A DNA stretch of 64,000 bases from Pseudomonas cichorii. Lineage in GTDB: Bacteria; Pseudomonadota; Gammaproteobacteria; Pseudomonadales; Pseudomonadaceae. Position 1 is the stretch's first letter; every line of letters starts with the position of its first letter. The translations under genes were made by a program, and so were the position numbers. Under the pieces are notes generated by a model. The model worked only from the letters and a program-made list of their open reading frames with translations. It was not told the DNA's origin and did no database searches. The DNA lies in NCBI RefSeq assembly GCF_015471405.1, contig NZ_BLVZ01000007.1, forward strand, positions 124,001 through 188,000, given 5' to 3'. Shown piece after piece: positions 1 to 11,860 of the stretch.

Positions 1-645
1 CTGTATGGCATGAGCGCCGCTCACAAGACCCTGCCGCTGCCCAGTTATGTCCGGGTGACCAACCTGGACAACAACCGCACGGTGATTCTGCGTGTCAACG
101 ACCGTGGGCCGTTCTACTCCGACCGGATCATCGACCTGTCCTACGCGGCCGCCAAGAAGCTCGGTTATGCCGAAAGCGGTACTGCGCGGGTCAAGGTCGA
201 AGGTATCGATCCACAGGAATGGTGGGCGCAACGTGGTCGTCCGGCGCCCCTGGCGCTTGATCAGCCACAAGTCGTGGCTCAGGCCGCTACGCCAGCGTTT
301 ACAGCCTCTACCGGGGCTGTCGAGCAATACACACCGCCGCCCCAGCAACACGCTGCGCCAGCCGTGCCTTTGCAGGCTGACGCAAAAAAAAACGCTTCCG
401 GACAAGCCTCTGGGCTATTTCTCCAGGTGGGAGCCTTCGCGAATCCAGACGCTGCCGAGCTCCTGAGGTCGAAACTGAGCGGGATGGTTCGGGCGCCGGT
501 TTTCGTGAGTTCGATAGCCCGCAATCAACAGACGCTTTATCGGGTCCGGATGGGGCCGATAGGCACGCAGGGTGAAGCCCAGCAATTGCAGGATAGTGTC
601 AGATCGGCCAACCTTGGTCAGCCGAGCCTTGTAACACTGGATTGA
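1..645 (+). CDS. rlpA: RlpA septal lytic transglycosylase, C-terminal part
   Basis: Partial gene: the frame is open from base 1, so the start lies upstream. The visible 214 residues begin inside the double-psi beta-barrel catalytic domain (LYGMSAAHKTLP, then NDRGPF, which carries the family's conserved Asp). A Pro/Ala/Gln-rich linker follows, and a SPOR domain occupies roughly residues 137-214 (FLQVGAFAN, YRVRMGP). In Pseudomonas, RlpA is an outer-membrane lipoprotein that cleaves glycan strands lacking stem peptides; its SPOR domain takes it to the division septum. It sits just upstream of dacA, as in P. aeruginosa. The lipoprotein signal is outside the window. Confidence 0.93.
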   Translation: MYGMSAAHKTLPLPSYVRVTNLDNNRTVILRVNDRGPFYSDRIIDLSYAAAKKLGYAESGTARVKVEGIDPQEWWAQRGRPAPLALDQPQVVAQAATPAFTASTGAVEQYTPPPQQHAAPAVPLQADAKKNASGQASGLFLQVGAFANPDAAELLRSKLSGMVRAPVFVSSIARNQQTLYRVRMGPIGTQGEAQQLQDSVRSANLGQPSLVTLD

Positions 646-879
646 ATGAACAGTCGTTCTTGGCGGTATGAAGAGCGATTTGCAGTGGCCCGCAATGCGG
701 ACTTGCCGTCAGAGCAAGTGTTGCAGGCACTGCCCGCAGGATCGTGTGTCGAACAGGCGATCTTGTCAGCCAGGGCTTTAGCCTGGCGCCACGGGCCGCA
801 GTGAAGTGCATGCGCTTCGCCGGCCTGTTCCGCTTTGCCCGTGAGGGCATGTTTGCCCATTAGCAATTTCGAGAGACGG

Positions 880-2040
880 ATGAACATCACCACCTTTGCA
901 AAACGTTTGTGCCTGCTTGTGCCACTGATTATCGCCCCGGCTGCCTGGGCCGCAGAACAGATGACGCCTGCTGCGCCGCAACTGGCCGCCAAGTCCTACG
1001 TGCTGATGGATGCCTCCAGCGGCAACGTTCTGGTTGAAAACAATGGTGATCAGCGCCTGGCTCCTGCGAGCCTGACCAAGCTGATGACTGCCTATATCGC
1101 GACCCTGGAAATCCGTCGCGGCCAGATCGGCGAGAACGATCCGGTGACCGTCAGTGAAAACGCCTGGCGTACAGGCGGTTCCCGGATGTTCATCAAGGTT
1201 GGTAGCCAGGTGACGGTCAGCGACCTGCTGCACGGCATTATCATCCAGTCGGGTAACGACGCCAGCGTTGCAGTTGCCGAGCACATTGCCGGCAGCGAAG
1301 ACGCTTTCGCCGACATGATGAACAAGACTGCTGGCGATCTGGGCATGACCAACAGCCACTTCATGAACCCGACCGGCCTGCCGAACCCTGAGCACTATTC
1401 GTCTGCTCATGACATGGCAACGCTGGCGCGCGCCATCATCCACGAAGACCCGGCTCACTACGCGATCTACTCGCAGAAAGAGTTCTTCTGGAACGGCATC
1501 AAGCAGCCTAACCGCAACCTGCTGCTGTGGCGCGACAAGACCGTCGACGGCCTGAAAACCGGTCACACCGAAGAAGCCGGCTACTGCATGGTGTCCTCGG
1601 CAGTGCGTGACGGCATGCGTCTGATCGCCGTGGTGTTCGGCACCAACAGCGAGCAGGCCCGTGCGGCTGAAACCCAGAAGCTGCTGACCTACGGTTTCCG
1701 TTTCTTCGAAACCCAGAACTTCTACCAGAAGGGCACCGAGCTGGCCCAGGCGTCCGTCTGGAAAGGCACCACCCGTCAGGTCAAGGCCGGTCTGGCAGAA
1801 GACCTGAGCATGACCATGCCCAAAGGCGACATGAAGAAACTCAGCGCCAGCATGACCATGAACCCGCAACTGGTTGCGCCAATTGCCAAGGGTGACGTGA
1901 TCGGCAAGGTTGAAGTGAAGAAGGAAGACAAGGTTGTGCATACTGCCAACCTCATCGCACTGGAAGCTGTCGAGGAAGGTGGTATTTTCCGCCGCGTGTG
2001 GGATAGCATTCGCCTGTTCTTCTACGGCTTGTTCAACTGA
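880..2040 (+). CDS. dacA: D-alanyl-D-alanine carboxypeptidase (PBP5/6 family)
   Basis: Periplasmic penicillin-binding protein that removes the terminal D-Ala from peptidoglycan pentapeptides. I chose ATG 880 because it starts a clean Sec signal (MNITTFAKRLCLLV...AWAAEQ); the frame extends 15 codons further upstream with no signal-like sequence. All three active-site motifs are present: SLTK (Ser64 nucleophile, Lys67), SGN (124-126) and KTG (226-228). A C-terminal beta domain precedes an amphipathic tail (residues ~370-386, ending RLFFYGLFN) typical of the membrane anchor of PBP5. Length 386 aa is normal. The P. aeruginosa gene at this place is called dacC. Confidence 0.96.
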   Translation: MNITTFAKRLCLLVPLIIAPAAWAAEQMTPAAPQLAAKSYVLMDASSGNVLVENNGDQRLAPASLTKLMTAYIATLEIRRGQIGENDPVTVSENAWRTGGSRMFIKVGSQVTVSDLLHGIIIQSGNDASVAVAEHIAGSEDAFADMMNKTAGDLGMTNSHFMNPTGLPNPEHYSSAHDMATLARAIIHEDPAHYAIYSQKEFFWNGIKQPNRNLLLWRDKTVDGLKTGHTEEAGYCMVSSAVRDGMRLIAVVFGTNSEQARAAETQKLLTYGFRFFETQNFYQKGTELAQASVWKGTTRQVKAGLAEDLSMTMPKGDMKKLSASMTMNPQLVAPIAKGDVIGKVEVKKEDKVVHTANLIALEAVEEGGIFRRVWDSIRLFFYGLFN

Positions 2041-2129
2041 CCTTCTAGTAATCAATGCCGACCTTCTCGCGACCTGCTTTCTGAGCGGGTCGCGTGTCCG
2101 TCGTCACGGCTTGTGAGACCTTTACTGCC

Positions 2130-2405
2130 ATGACCGATACCGACGTCAAGTCGCACAAAATCGAATTCCCCTGCGATGACTACCCGATCAAGGTGATCGG
2201 CGACACCAGCGTGGGTTTTACTGCTGCGGTGATCGAGATTCTCGGCAAGCACGCGAAAATCGACGTCTCCACGCTCGCCGAGCGTCAGAGCAGCAACGGC
2301 AAGTACACCACCGTACAACTGCATATCGTCGCCACCGGCGAAGACCAGTTGCGCGATATCAATAGTGCTCTTCGCGCTACGGGTGTCGTGCATATGGTGC
2401 TCTGA
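2130..2405 (+). CDS. DUF493 (YbeD-like) protein
   Basis: Small 91-residue protein of the DUF493/YbeD family, which has an ACT-like fold and no settled biochemical role. It is regularly found between the PBP5 gene and lipB. The start at ATG 2130 gives [20 protein letters not shown], the usual family N-terminus; a GTG at 2094 would add 12 atypical residues. Its TGA overlaps the ATG of lipB by one base (TGATG), so lipB is probably translationally coupled to it. An allosteric role linked to lipoate metabolism would be an inference from context only. Confidence 0.9.
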   Translation: MTDTDVKSHKIEFPCDDYPIKVIGDTSVGFTAAVIEILGKHAKIDVSTLAERQSSNGKYTTVQLHIVATGEDQLRDINSALRATGVVHMVL

Positions 2406-3052
2406 TGGGCGAAATCCTGGGCTTTCGTGATCTTGGGCTGATCGATTACGAAAGCGCCTGGCATGCCATGCAGCGCTTCACCGATGGGCGTGACCGGAAC
2501 ACCGCCGATGAAATCTGGCTGGTGCAGCATCCGCCGGTCTTTACCCAGGGACAGTCCGGCAAGGCGGAGCATTTGCTGTTGCCGGGCAATATTCCTGTCG
2601 TACAGGTCGATCGTGGAGGCCAAGTGACCTATCATGGCCCCGGCCAGCTGGTTGCCTATCTGTTACTCGATGTCAGGCGCCTTGGATTTGGGGTTCGTGA
2701 TCTGGTCACCCGGATCGAAAACACCCTTATCGCCTTGCTGGACAGTTATGGGGTGACGGCGGCGGCCAAGGCCGATGCCCCAGGCGTATATGTCGACGGC
2801 GCGAAAATCGCGTCTCTCGGCCTGCGTATTCGTAACGGTTGCTCATTTCATGGACTGGCGTTGAACGTCGACATGGACCTGGAGCCGTTCCGCCGCATCA
2901 ACCCCTGTGGATATGCCGGGCTGGCAATGACCCAGTTGCGCGATCACGCAGGGAAGATGGAATTTTCCGAGGTAAGTGCCCGGCTGCGTGCGCAGCTCGT
3001 CAAACACCTCGACTATGCTGAGCAGGCGACCCTTACGGGCGGAATAGAATGA
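2405..3052 (+). CDS. lipB: Lipoyl(octanoyl) transferase
   Basis: Moves the octanoyl group from octanoyl-ACP to the lipoyl domains of 2-oxoacid dehydrogenases and the glycine cleavage H protein, the first step of endogenous lipoate synthesis in the cytoplasm. The sequence carries the signature [14 protein letters not shown], the catalytic Cys168 (NPCGYAG) and the partner Lys134 (GAKIAS). At 215 aa it is full length. Its start overlaps the stop of the DUF493 gene, and lipA begins two bases after its stop, so the three form one operon. Confidence 0.97.
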   Translation: MGEILGFRDLGLIDYESAWHAMQRFTDGRDRNTADEIWLVQHPPVFTQGQSGKAEHLLLPGNIPVVQVDRGGQVTYHGPGQLVAYLLLDVRRLGFGVRDLVTRIENTLIALLDSYGVTAAAKADAPGVYVDGAKIASLGLRIRNGCSFHGLALNVDMDLEPFRRINPCGYAGLAMTQLRDHAGKMEFSEVSARLRAQLVKHLDYAEQATLTGGIE

Positions 3053-3053
3053 T

Positions 3054-4061
3054 ATGACTGACACCGTGCAAACCCTGATCCCGACGCTGGATGTTTCCGA
3101 GCGCGCCCCCCGTCCGAAAGTCGAAGCGGGCGTGAAGCTGCGCGGTGCTGAAAAAGTCGCACGCATCCCGGTCAAGATCATCCCGACAGTTGAACTGCCC
3201 AAGAAGCCTGACTGGATTCGCGTCCGGATCCCGGTTTCCCCGGAGGTCGACCGTATCAAGCAATTACTGCGCAAACACAAGCTGCACAGCGTTTGCGAAG
3301 AGGCATCCTGCCCGAACCTGGGCGAGTGCTTCTCTGGCGGCACCGCGACCTTCATGATCATGGGTGACATCTGCACCCGTCGCTGCCCGTTCTGCGACGT
3401 CGGCCATGGCCGTCCGAAGCCTCTGGACACCGACGAGCCGAAGAACCTGGCGGTGGCGATTGCCGATCTGCGCCTCAAGTACGTGGTTATCACCTCGGTG
3501 GATCGCGACGATCTGCGCGACGGCGGTGCGCAGCACTTTGCCGACTGCATCCGTGAAATCCGTGCCCTGTCGCCGAATGTCCAGCTCGAAACCCTGGTCC
3601 CGGATTACCGTGGCCGCATGGACGTAGCGCTGGAAATCACCGCGGCCGAGCCGCCGGATGTGTTCAACCACAACCTGGAAACCGTGCCGCGCCTGTACAA
3701 GGCTGCGCGTCCGGGTTCGGATTACCAGTGGTCATTGACCCTGCTGCAACGTTTCAAGCAGATGGTGCCGCACGTGCCGACCAAATCCGGGCTGATGCTG
3801 GGTCTGGGTGAAACCGACGACGAAGTCATCGAAGTCATGCAGCGCATGCGTGAACACGATATCGACATGCTGACCCTTGGTCAGTACTTGCAGCCTTCGC
3901 GCAGCCACTTGCCGGTCCAGCGTTTCGTGCATCCGGACACCTTCGCCTGGTTCGCCGAGGAAGGTTACAAGATGGGCTTCAAGAACGTGGCTTCCGGGCC
4001 GCTGGTGCGTTCGTCGTATCATGCAGACGAACAGGCCAAGATTGCCAAGACACTGCTCTGA
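3054..4061 (+). CDS. lipA: Lipoyl synthase (radical SAM)
   Basis: Inserts two sulfur atoms into protein-bound octanoyl chains to make lipoyl groups. Both iron-sulfur clusters can be seen: the auxiliary cluster cysteines Cys81, Cys86 and Cys92 ([12 protein letters not shown]) and the radical-SAM cysteines Cys107, Cys111 and Cys114 (CTRRCPFC). Length 335 aa fits the family with a Pseudomonas-type N-terminal extension of about 40 residues. It is the last gene of the dacA-side run and is followed at once by a strong intrinsic terminator shared with the convergent transglycosylase gene. Confidence 0.97.
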   Translation: MTDTVQTLIPTLDVSERAPRPKVEAGVKLRGAEKVARIPVKIIPTVELPKKPDWIRVRIPVSPEVDRIKQLLRKHKLHSVCEEASCPNLGECFSGGTATFMIMGDICTRRCPFCDVGHGRPKPLDTDEPKNLAVAIADLRLKYVVITSVDRDDLRDGGAQHFADCIREIRALSPNVQLETLVPDYRGRMDVALEITAAEPPDVFNHNLETVPRLYKAARPGSDYQWSLTLLQRFKQMVPHVPTKSGLMLGLGETDDEVIEVMQRMREHDIDMLTLGQYLQPSRSHLPVQRFVHPDTFAWFAEEGYKMGFKNVASGPLVRSSYHADEQAKIAKTLL

Positions 4062-4081
4062 GGGGCATTTGACAGGCAATG

Positions 4082-4119
4082 AAAAACGGGCCGGATAGTG
4101 ATATCCGGCCCGTTTTTTT
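4082..4119. terminator. Bidirectional intrinsic terminator
   Basis: A 16-bp perfect stem (4082-4097 with 4102-4117), GTGA loop, flanked by an A-tract on the left and a T-tract on the right. It therefore has a U-tract on both strands and can stop lipA transcripts as well as those of the convergent transglycosylase gene. Confidence 0.9.
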
Positions 4120-4130
4120 ATGGTGGCACG

Positions 4131-5450
4131 TCAGGGTTTGCGCAGGTTGTTCAGCAACTCGTGAGTCGGATAACCATCGGCAGGCCAGCCAAAGGATTGC
4201 TGGGCGCTGCGAATCGCCTTGCGGGTATTGGCGCCGATAATCCCGTCTGGAGCGCCTGCGTCGTATTTGCGGGCCGACAGCAGGGTTTGCAGCTCGATGC
4301 GCTCAGAACGGCTCAGCGGCAGGTCTGTGCGAGGCCAATTGCCTACAACGTAACCGCCACCCTTGAAACGGTCGGACAACAGGCTGATCGCCAGGGCGTA
4401 TGACGTCGAATTGTTGTATCTGAGAATGGCGCGGAAGTTGTCCAGCACCAGAAAGGCCGGACCCCGATAGCCGGCAGGCAGCAGCAGTGCCGCTTGTTGC
4501 TGGCTGGCAGCGAGAGGCAACGCCGAGCCATCGGGAAGCTTCAGGCCGAGTTTTTGCCATTCCGGCAGGCTCTTGCGGGTCGATGCGTCAGCCAAGGCAT
4601 AGTCGAAGTCCGAACTCAGCACCACTTCAAAGCCCCACGGCTGGCCACGCTGCCAGCCGGAGCTTTGCAGGTAGTGAGCGGTGGAGGCCAGGGCATCGGC
4701 AGGCGTGTTCCAGATATCGCGGCGGCCATCACCGTCGAAGTCCACTGCATGAGTGTTGTAGGTGGTCGGTATGAACTGCGTTTGCCCCATGGCGCCAGCC
4801 CAGGAGCCGATCATCTTGTCTGGTGTGATATCGCCGTGCTGGAGGATTTCCAGTGCCGCCAGCAACTGGCTTTGGGCGAAGTCTGGGCGGCGGCCTTCGT
4901 AGGCCAGCGTGGCCAGTGAGCGGATCACCGATTGCGAACCCTGGAATTGCCCGAAGTTACTCTCCATGCCCCATACCGCGACCAATGCCTGACGATCAAC
5001 GCCATAGCGCTGTTCGATGTTTTGCAGGTCGGTGCTGTACTGGGAAAGCAGGGCCTGGCCCTTGCGTACCCGTGCAGCAGAAATTGCGCCGTCCAGATAT
5101 TCCCACACCGGGCGGCTGAATTCCGGCTGGCTACGGTCGGCCTTGACCACGCTCATGTCCGGTGTCACGCCGCTGAATGCGCGGTCGAATATGTCTGCGC
5201 GGATGCCTGCTCTGAGTGCCTGATTACGAAAGCCTGCCTGCCATTCCGAGAAACTGATGACGGGTTGGATCGTGAGGTTCTCATCGACAACCAGCGTCGG
5301 TGTTGGCACCGCAACCGCCTGGGGCTTGCTGGCTTGAAGCGGAGTGGCATCGGCAGCAGTGGGTTTTTCTGCGCAAGCTACCAGAGCGATAAGGCTGGAG
5401 GCGGCGATGAGTTGGCGCAACTGCCAGGGATGGGTAAAACAAGAAGGCAT
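4131..5450 (-). CDS. Lytic murein transglycosylase, MltB family with C-terminal peptidoglycan-binding domain
   Basis: Outer-membrane lipoprotein predicted to cleave the MurNAc-GlcNAc bond with formation of 1,6-anhydro-MurNAc. The chosen ATG (5450) is followed by a signal with lipobox LVAC (Cys near residue 26); a TTG four codons upstream (5462) is less likely. The SLT_2/MltB domain shows the catalytic Glu163 in WGMESNFG and the family block [13 protein letters not shown]. Residues ~365-439 form a PG_binding_1 domain ([20 protein letters not shown]). This two-domain layout fits the SltB/MltB3-type enzymes of Pseudomonas rather than E. coli MltB itself, which lacks the C-terminal domain. Confidence 0.9.
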   Translation of the reverse strand: MPSCFTHPWQLRQLIAASSLIALVACAEKPTAADATPLQASKPQAVAVPTPTLVVDENLTIQPVISFSEWQAGFRNQALRAGIRADIFDRAFSGVTPDMSVVKADRSQPEFSRPVWEYLDGAISAARVRKGQALLSQYSTDLQNIEQRYGVDRQALVAVWGMESNFGQFQGSQSVIRSLATLAYEGRRPDFAQSQLLAALEILQHGDITPDKMIGSWAGAMGQTQFIPTTYNTHAVDFDGDGRRDIWNTPADALASTAHYLQSSGWQRGQPWGFEVVLSSDFDYALADASTRKSLPEWQKLGLKLPDGSALPLAASQQQAALLLPAGYRGPAFLVLDNFRAILRYNNSTSYALAISLLSDRFKGGGYVVGNWPRTDLPLSRSERIELQTLLSARKYDAGAPDGIIGANTRKAIRSAQQSFGWPADGYPTHELLNNLRKP

Positions 5451-5534
5451 GCTTGGGTCCAAAGGGATTACCGACAGATGCAGACCTTAACACGGCTGGG
5501 CGGTTGAAAGCGCCTGGAGGGTTGTTGCTCTTTA

Positions 5535-5690
5535 TCACGCAGCCAGAAAGCAAGAAGCCTCCCAGCTTTTAGACTGGAAGGCTTCGCGGCGGTAGCTGCC
5601 TTTGCCCTTGGCTGGTCGTTCCTGACGACTGCGGAACAATGGCTGGGCAATGATGGACTTGGCCTTGTTCGGCCGCTTCGGTTTGCTCAT
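5535..5690 (-). CDS. arfA: Alternative ribosome-rescue factor ArfA
   Basis: A 51-codon gene read from ATG 5690: it begins MSKPKRPNKAKSIIAQPLF, continues with RSRQERPAKGKGSYRR and ends with a WEAS segment and CFLAA. The KGKGSY motif and the downstream WEA are diagnostic of ArfA, which recruits release factor 2 to ribosomes stalled on mRNAs without a stop codon, backing up tmRNA. The 3' third of the gene is a hairpin (see next entry), as in other arfA genes, where cleavage or termination yields a non-stop message so that ArfA appears only when tmRNA fails. It lies between the transglycosylase gene and holA on the same strand as both. Confidence 0.87.
   Translation of the reverse strand: MSKPKRPNKAKSIIAQPLFRSRQERPAKGKGSYRREAFQSKSWEASCFLAA
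5554..5585 (-). promoter_or_regulatory. Hairpin inside arfA coding sequence
   Basis: In the mRNA, GAAGCCUUCCAG (5585-5574) pairs with CUGGGAGGCUUC (5565-5554): 12 bp with one G-U and an 8-nt loop, followed by the U-rich run UUGCUUUCU. It lies at arfA codons ~36-46. In E. coli such a hairpin is an RNase III site or terminator that removes the stop codon; the same role here is inferred. Confidence 0.75.
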
Positions 5691-5811
5691 GGCGGGGTAC
5701 TCTCGGGTGGGGGTGAACGGTGCGCATGATCAGGCAGGGCGGGGCGTCTGTCTAATAGTTGTGTGCTATGGATTCGCAGTCTGCTGCTCCGGGCTTGCTC
5801 CCAACGTCGCG

Positions 5812-5864
5812 CGTAGGAGCGAATTCATTCGCGAGACGGCATTTCGCGAATGAATTCGCTCCTG
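5812..5864. repeat. REP-type palindrome pair
   Basis: Inverted pair of the element GTAGGAGCGAATTCATTCGCGA (5812-5833) and its complement (5843-5864) with a 9-nt spacer. The same core recurs at 15844, 18420, 21909/22012, and in diverged form at 33622, 36305 and 58670. Confidence 0.85.
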
Positions 5865-5877
5865 CGCAGTCTGTTCG

Positions 5878-6915
5878 CTATTCGGCGGGCAGAGGGAGAC
5901 GTTGACCTGCCATCAACAGGGCCAACCGACTCAGGCTGCTCCAGGGCGAACCGGCGGCCTGGCCTTTGATTTGTGCGTCGATACGTTGTGCATCCATCAG
6001 CAACTGTCCCCAGCGCTTGGCCGAGTAGCGTTGCAAGGCTTTGCTCATCAGGGGTTTGCGCTTGTCCCAGATCGGCGGTCGGGCCGAGCTGAAGACTTTA
6101 TCCAGCGGTATGCCCTGGCTGTATTGCAATGACATGTTGGCCAGTACCCGAAGCTCGCGGGTCAGCGCCCAGAGAATCACTGGCGTCTCGACACCCTCGC
6201 CGCGCAGACCTTCAAGAATGCGCAAGGCATGGGCTGCTTCGCCATTGAGTACCGCATCGGTCAGGCCGAAAACATCGAAGCGAGCGCTGTCAGCCACCGC
6301 TGCTTGCACGGTGTCGACGGTGATCTGTCCTTCTTCGGCCATCAGTTTGAGCTTTTCGACTTCCTGCGCTGCGGCCAGCAGGTTGCCTTCGACACGCGCA
6401 GCAATCAGCTCGACGGCATCCTGAGTGGCGGACAACCCGGCCTGGGAAAGGCGCTGGCGAATCCACTGCGGTAACTGGCCGATATCAACCGGCCAGATCT
6501 GCAGGAATTGGGTCTGTGCGCCTTCGATCAGCGCCTTGCCCCACTTGGTCTTCTGAGCGCTGCCGTCCAGCTTGGGCAGGCTGATCAGCAGCAGCGTGTC
6601 TTCGGCAGGGTTGGCGCAGTATTCCATCAGCGCGGCAGCGCCTTTGTCGCCGGGTTTCCCCGAAGGCAGGCGCAGCTCCAGCAGGCGGCGTTCAGCAAAC
6701 AGCGACATGCTGGCGCCCGCCTGCAGCAGCGTGCCCCAGTCAAAGCTGGCGTCGGCGCTGAATACCTGGCGTTCGTCAAAACCTTGCTGGCGTGCTGCCG
6801 TGCGGATGGCGTCGGCGGCTTCCTGGCAGAGTAGCGGGTCATCGCCGCTGATCACGTACACAGGCGCAAGTGCGCCTTGCAGGTGCTTGTTGAGTTGGGC
6901 GGGAGCGAGTTTCAT
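5878..6915 (-). CDS. holA: DNA polymerase III subunit delta
   Basis: Delta subunit of the clamp loader, which opens the beta sliding clamp during loading onto DNA. The 345-residue protein shows the family N-terminus (MKLAPAQLNKHLQGALAPVY followed by ISGDDPLL) and the region around SMSLFAERRLLELRLPSGKP that contacts the clamp. It sits 41 bp downstream of lptE, and leuS is upstream of both; leuS-lptE-holA is a conserved gammaproteobacterial operon. Confidence 0.96.
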   Translation of the reverse strand: MKLAPAQLNKHLQGALAPVYVISGDDPLLCQEAADAIRTAARQQGFDERQVFSADASFDWGTLLQAGASMSLFAERRLLELRLPSGKPGDKGAAALMEYCANPAEDTLLLISLPKLDGSAQKTKWGKALIEGAQTQFLQIWPVDIGQLPQWIRQRLSQAGLSATQDAVELIAARVEGNLLAAAQEVEKLKLMAEEGQITVDTVQAAVADSARFDVFGLTDAVLNGEAAHALRILEGLRGEGVETPVILWALTRELRVLANMSLQYSQGIPLDKVFSSARPPIWDKRKPLMSKALQRYSAKRWGQLLMDAQRIDAQIKGQAAGSPWSSLSRLALLMAGQRLPLPAE

Positions 6916-6956
6916 GATTCAGATAATGTCAGGGCCAGCAAGCTGGCCCCGGACAC

Positions 6957-7562
6957 TTACTTGCCTGGAATTTCGAGAGGCGACTGTTGAGGCGTCTCGT
7001 CACGCACTCGTTGAGCGGCTTCCAGAGCATCGGCCTGAGCCTTGGCGATGTCGTTGGCCTTTTGCTGCAATTGCGCCAGACGTTCCGGCGTCAGTTGTTG
7101 CAGGCGAGCCATCATCTTTTGAACCAGTTCGCTACGCATTTCATTGCGCACCTGCTGGGCTTCGTTATCGGAGCCGGTCAGGTTGTTGCCATCGTGGGAA
7201 TAGATCTTGTCCACGCTGACTTTATCGCCCAGCAGGACGAGGTCTTTCTCGCCACGCATTTCATAGTTGAGCGTAGAGGTCAGCTGGATCTCGGCCGAGC
7301 GACCGGAGCCCGAGTAGCTGGCGGTGCGCTGGGTTTCGGCCTCGTTGGTCAGGATCAGCTTGTATGGCGCGCCGGTGTAGATCTTGACGCCCGAGTTGGT
7401 CAGCGTGCGATTGAGCTGGGTGACCGTCTCGCCGTACTGGTTGCGTGCGCTGAGATCCAGTTCCTTGATCGCCAGCTCGTTGGTGCCGGTACCACGCAGC
7501 TGGAAGCCACAGGCACTCAACAACACTGCGAGGCCCATTACCAGCAAATTGCGTTTGATCAT
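6957..7562 (-). CDS. lptE: LPS-assembly lipoprotein LptE
   Basis: Outer-membrane lipoprotein that plugs the LptD barrel and helps place lipopolysaccharide in the outer leaflet. The start MIKRNLLVMGLAVLLSACGF holds a lipoprotein signal with lipobox LSAC (Cys18), followed by the family's QLRGTG. The C-terminus (about residues 155-201) is a charged Ala/Gln-rich helix, seen in Pseudomonas LptE. Length 201 aa is normal. It lies 89 bp downstream of leuS. Confidence 0.94.
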   Translation of the reverse strand: MIKRNLLVMGLAVLLSACGFQLRGTGTNELAIKELDLSARNQYGETVTQLNRTLTNSGVKIYTGAPYKLILTNEAETQRTASYSGSGRSAEIQLTSTLNYEMRGEKDLVLLGDKVSVDKIYSHDGNNLTGSDNEAQQVRNEMRSELVQKMMARLQQLTPERLAQLQQKANDIAKAQADALEAAQRVRDETPQQSPLEIPGK

Positions 7563-7651
7563 CTTGATGCTCCCCTTGAATCCGTTTGGGCCGACCTTGC
7601 AGCCCCTGGAAATATGTCTGGTGCCCGACCTCTGCCAGGCGCCCGATCCAA

Positions 7652-10572
<2,921 letters not shown>

Positions 10573-10944
10573 ATGACAGAGTTGCAGCACACAGTAAGCA
10601 CTCCTGAGCTGTATGAACGTTTGATCCATCGTCTGGGGCTTGCTCTGGAAACGGCCAACACTGCGGTTCGACTCCGTAACGAGTCGCCCGTCGAGCTTGA
10701 ACTTGAAGGTTTAAGCAATGCCGAGCTGGAGTTTATCGAGGCCTACCTTGAGAAAGGGACGATGGAGGCGAGCGGGGCTGTTAAGGGTAAGTCAGAGGGC
10801 AGTTTTATTGTTTCGCCGGAGCAGGCTCAGTCGATAGCGTCGCCCAAAGAGTCCGCCAGAATCATCTGGCTGAAGGACAAGAGGCGGGCAAGGGCGTCGA
10901 CGGGGTCAGGCCGTTACACTTCAAATACCACGTTCAAGCTTTAA
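10573..10944 (+). CDS. Hypothetical protein
   Basis: I do not recognise this 123-residue protein. The start at ATG 10573 is preceded by AAGAGGTGAGCGG, a good ribosome site. The N-terminal ~65 residues look helical and acidic (LYERLIHRLGLALETANTAV, then VELELEGLSNAELEFIEAYL). The C-terminus turns basic and low-complexity (KDKRRARASTGSGRYTSNTT). There is no signal peptide or membrane segment, so it is probably cytoplasmic. It stands alone between leuS (divergent) and the YdcF-like gene. Confidence 0.75.
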   Translation: MTELQHTVSTPELYERLIHRLGLALETANTAVRLRNESPVELELEGLSNAELEFIEAYLEKGTMEASGAVKGKSEGSFIVSPEQAQSIASPKESARIIWLKDKRRARASTGSGRYTSNTTFKL

Positions 10945-10998
10945 CCATCGCGGGCTGCGGGTCCGCTTTATAAGCATTGCTGCTTAGTTATAAAAAAC

Positions 10999-11036
10999 AT
11001 AGGCTTCGGGCATCTCTGGAGATGCTCGATGCCTAT
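10999..11036 (+). promoter_or_regulatory. Hairpin covering ribosome site and start of the YdcF-like gene
   Basis: Nested inverted repeats ATAGGC (10999-11004)/GCCTAT (11031-11036) and GCATCT (11010-11015)/AGATGC (11020-11025), separated by a symmetric 5x5 internal loop. The Shine-Dalgarno GGAG (11018-11021) is in the inner stem-loop and ATG 11029 lies at the base of the outer stem, so folding would hide both. Any control role is inferred. Confidence 0.4.
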
Positions 11037-11787
11037 ACGCTACATACTCAAATCCCTTCTTTTACCACCGGGTATTTTCTTTCTGTTGCTGGCCAGTGCC
11101 TGGTGGTTGCGCCGCTCCCGCCCGCGTATCGCGGCTGTCTGTTTCACGCTTGGCCTGGGCGGCCTCTGGGTGATGACTCTTCCTGTGGCGGTTGAGTGGG
11201 CTGCGCGAGGTCTGGAAAACGAGCAGCCCTTGTCGCGCCAGCAGTGGGCGACGCTGGCGCAGCAGGCTGATGCCATTGTGGTTCTGGGCGCCGGGCGCGA
11301 GCGCAATGATCCGGCCTGGGGGGCCGATACGCCCACGGGTGTCGGGCTGGAGCGGTTGCGTTTTGCTGCGCAGTTGTCGAAGGCATCCGGTTTACCGATT
11401 CTGACCACGGGCGGCCTGCATTTCGGTGAGCCTCCGAGCGAGGCGGCGATCATGGCGCAATCGCTTCAAGATGACTTTGGTGTTGCGGTGCGCTGGCAGG
11501 AAGGGCTTAGCCGCACCACCTGGGAAAACGCGACGATGACAGCCGACATATTGCAGCCGTTGGGTATCAAGCGGGTCGTGGTAGTGACTCAGGCCTGGCA
11601 CATGGCGCGCTCACGGTGGAGCTTCGAGGAGGCGGGCTTCACCGTTGTGGCCGCTCCCGTCGGATTCCTGAGCGGCGCCAATGACCAGCCACTGGGCGGC
11701 TGGATGCCGGAAGCCAAGGCGTTCATGCAGAGCTTGTGGTTGATCAATGAAGCGCTGGGGCAATTGTTTTATAGAGCAATTTATTGA
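11029..11787 (+). CDS. YdcF/SanA/ElyC-like DUF218 membrane protein
   Basis: 252 residues. Two N-terminal membrane segments (about residues 8-24 and 33-53) are followed by a DUF218 domain with the family motifs VVLGAGRERN, LTTGG and TQAWHMARSRW. Family members (ElyC, SanA, YdcF) act in envelope integrity and polyprenyl-phosphate or peptidoglycan economy in E. coli; the exact reaction is unknown. ATG 11029 is chosen for its fit to the ribosome site GGAG. It converges on lnt across a heptamer-repeat spacer. Confidence 0.85.
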   Translation: MPIRYILKSLLLPPGIFFLLLASAWWLRRSRPRIAAVCFTLGLGGLWVMTLPVAVEWAARGLENEQPLSRQQWATLAQQADAIVVLGAGRERNDPAWGADTPTGVGLERLRFAAQLSKASGLPILTTGGLHFGEPPSEAAIMAQSLQDDFGVAVRWQEGLSRTTWENATMTADILQPLGIKRVVVVTQAWHMARSRWSFEEAGFTVVAAPVGFLSGANDQPLGGWMPEAKAFMQSLWLINEALGQLFYRAIY

Positions 11788-11792
11788 GCCGC

Positions 11793-11853
11793 AAGCTTCA
11801 AGCTTCAAGCTTCAAGTCAAAAGCTTGTAGCTTGTAGCTTGTAGCTTGTAGCT
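11793..11853. repeat. Tandem heptamer repeats in a convergent spacer
   Basis: Three copies of AAGCTTC (11793-11813) and then four of AGCTTGT (11822-11849) in 61 bp between the convergent ends of the YdcF-like gene and lnt. The two blocks are partly complementary and could form imperfect hairpins, perhaps acting as a terminator in both directions. Confidence 0.75.
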
Positions 11854-11860
11854 CCCTTCC

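Noticed and set aside
778..2055. 425-codon open frame opposite dacA
   Set aside because: The dacA frame has all three penicillin-binding motifs; the reverse frame has none of any known family.
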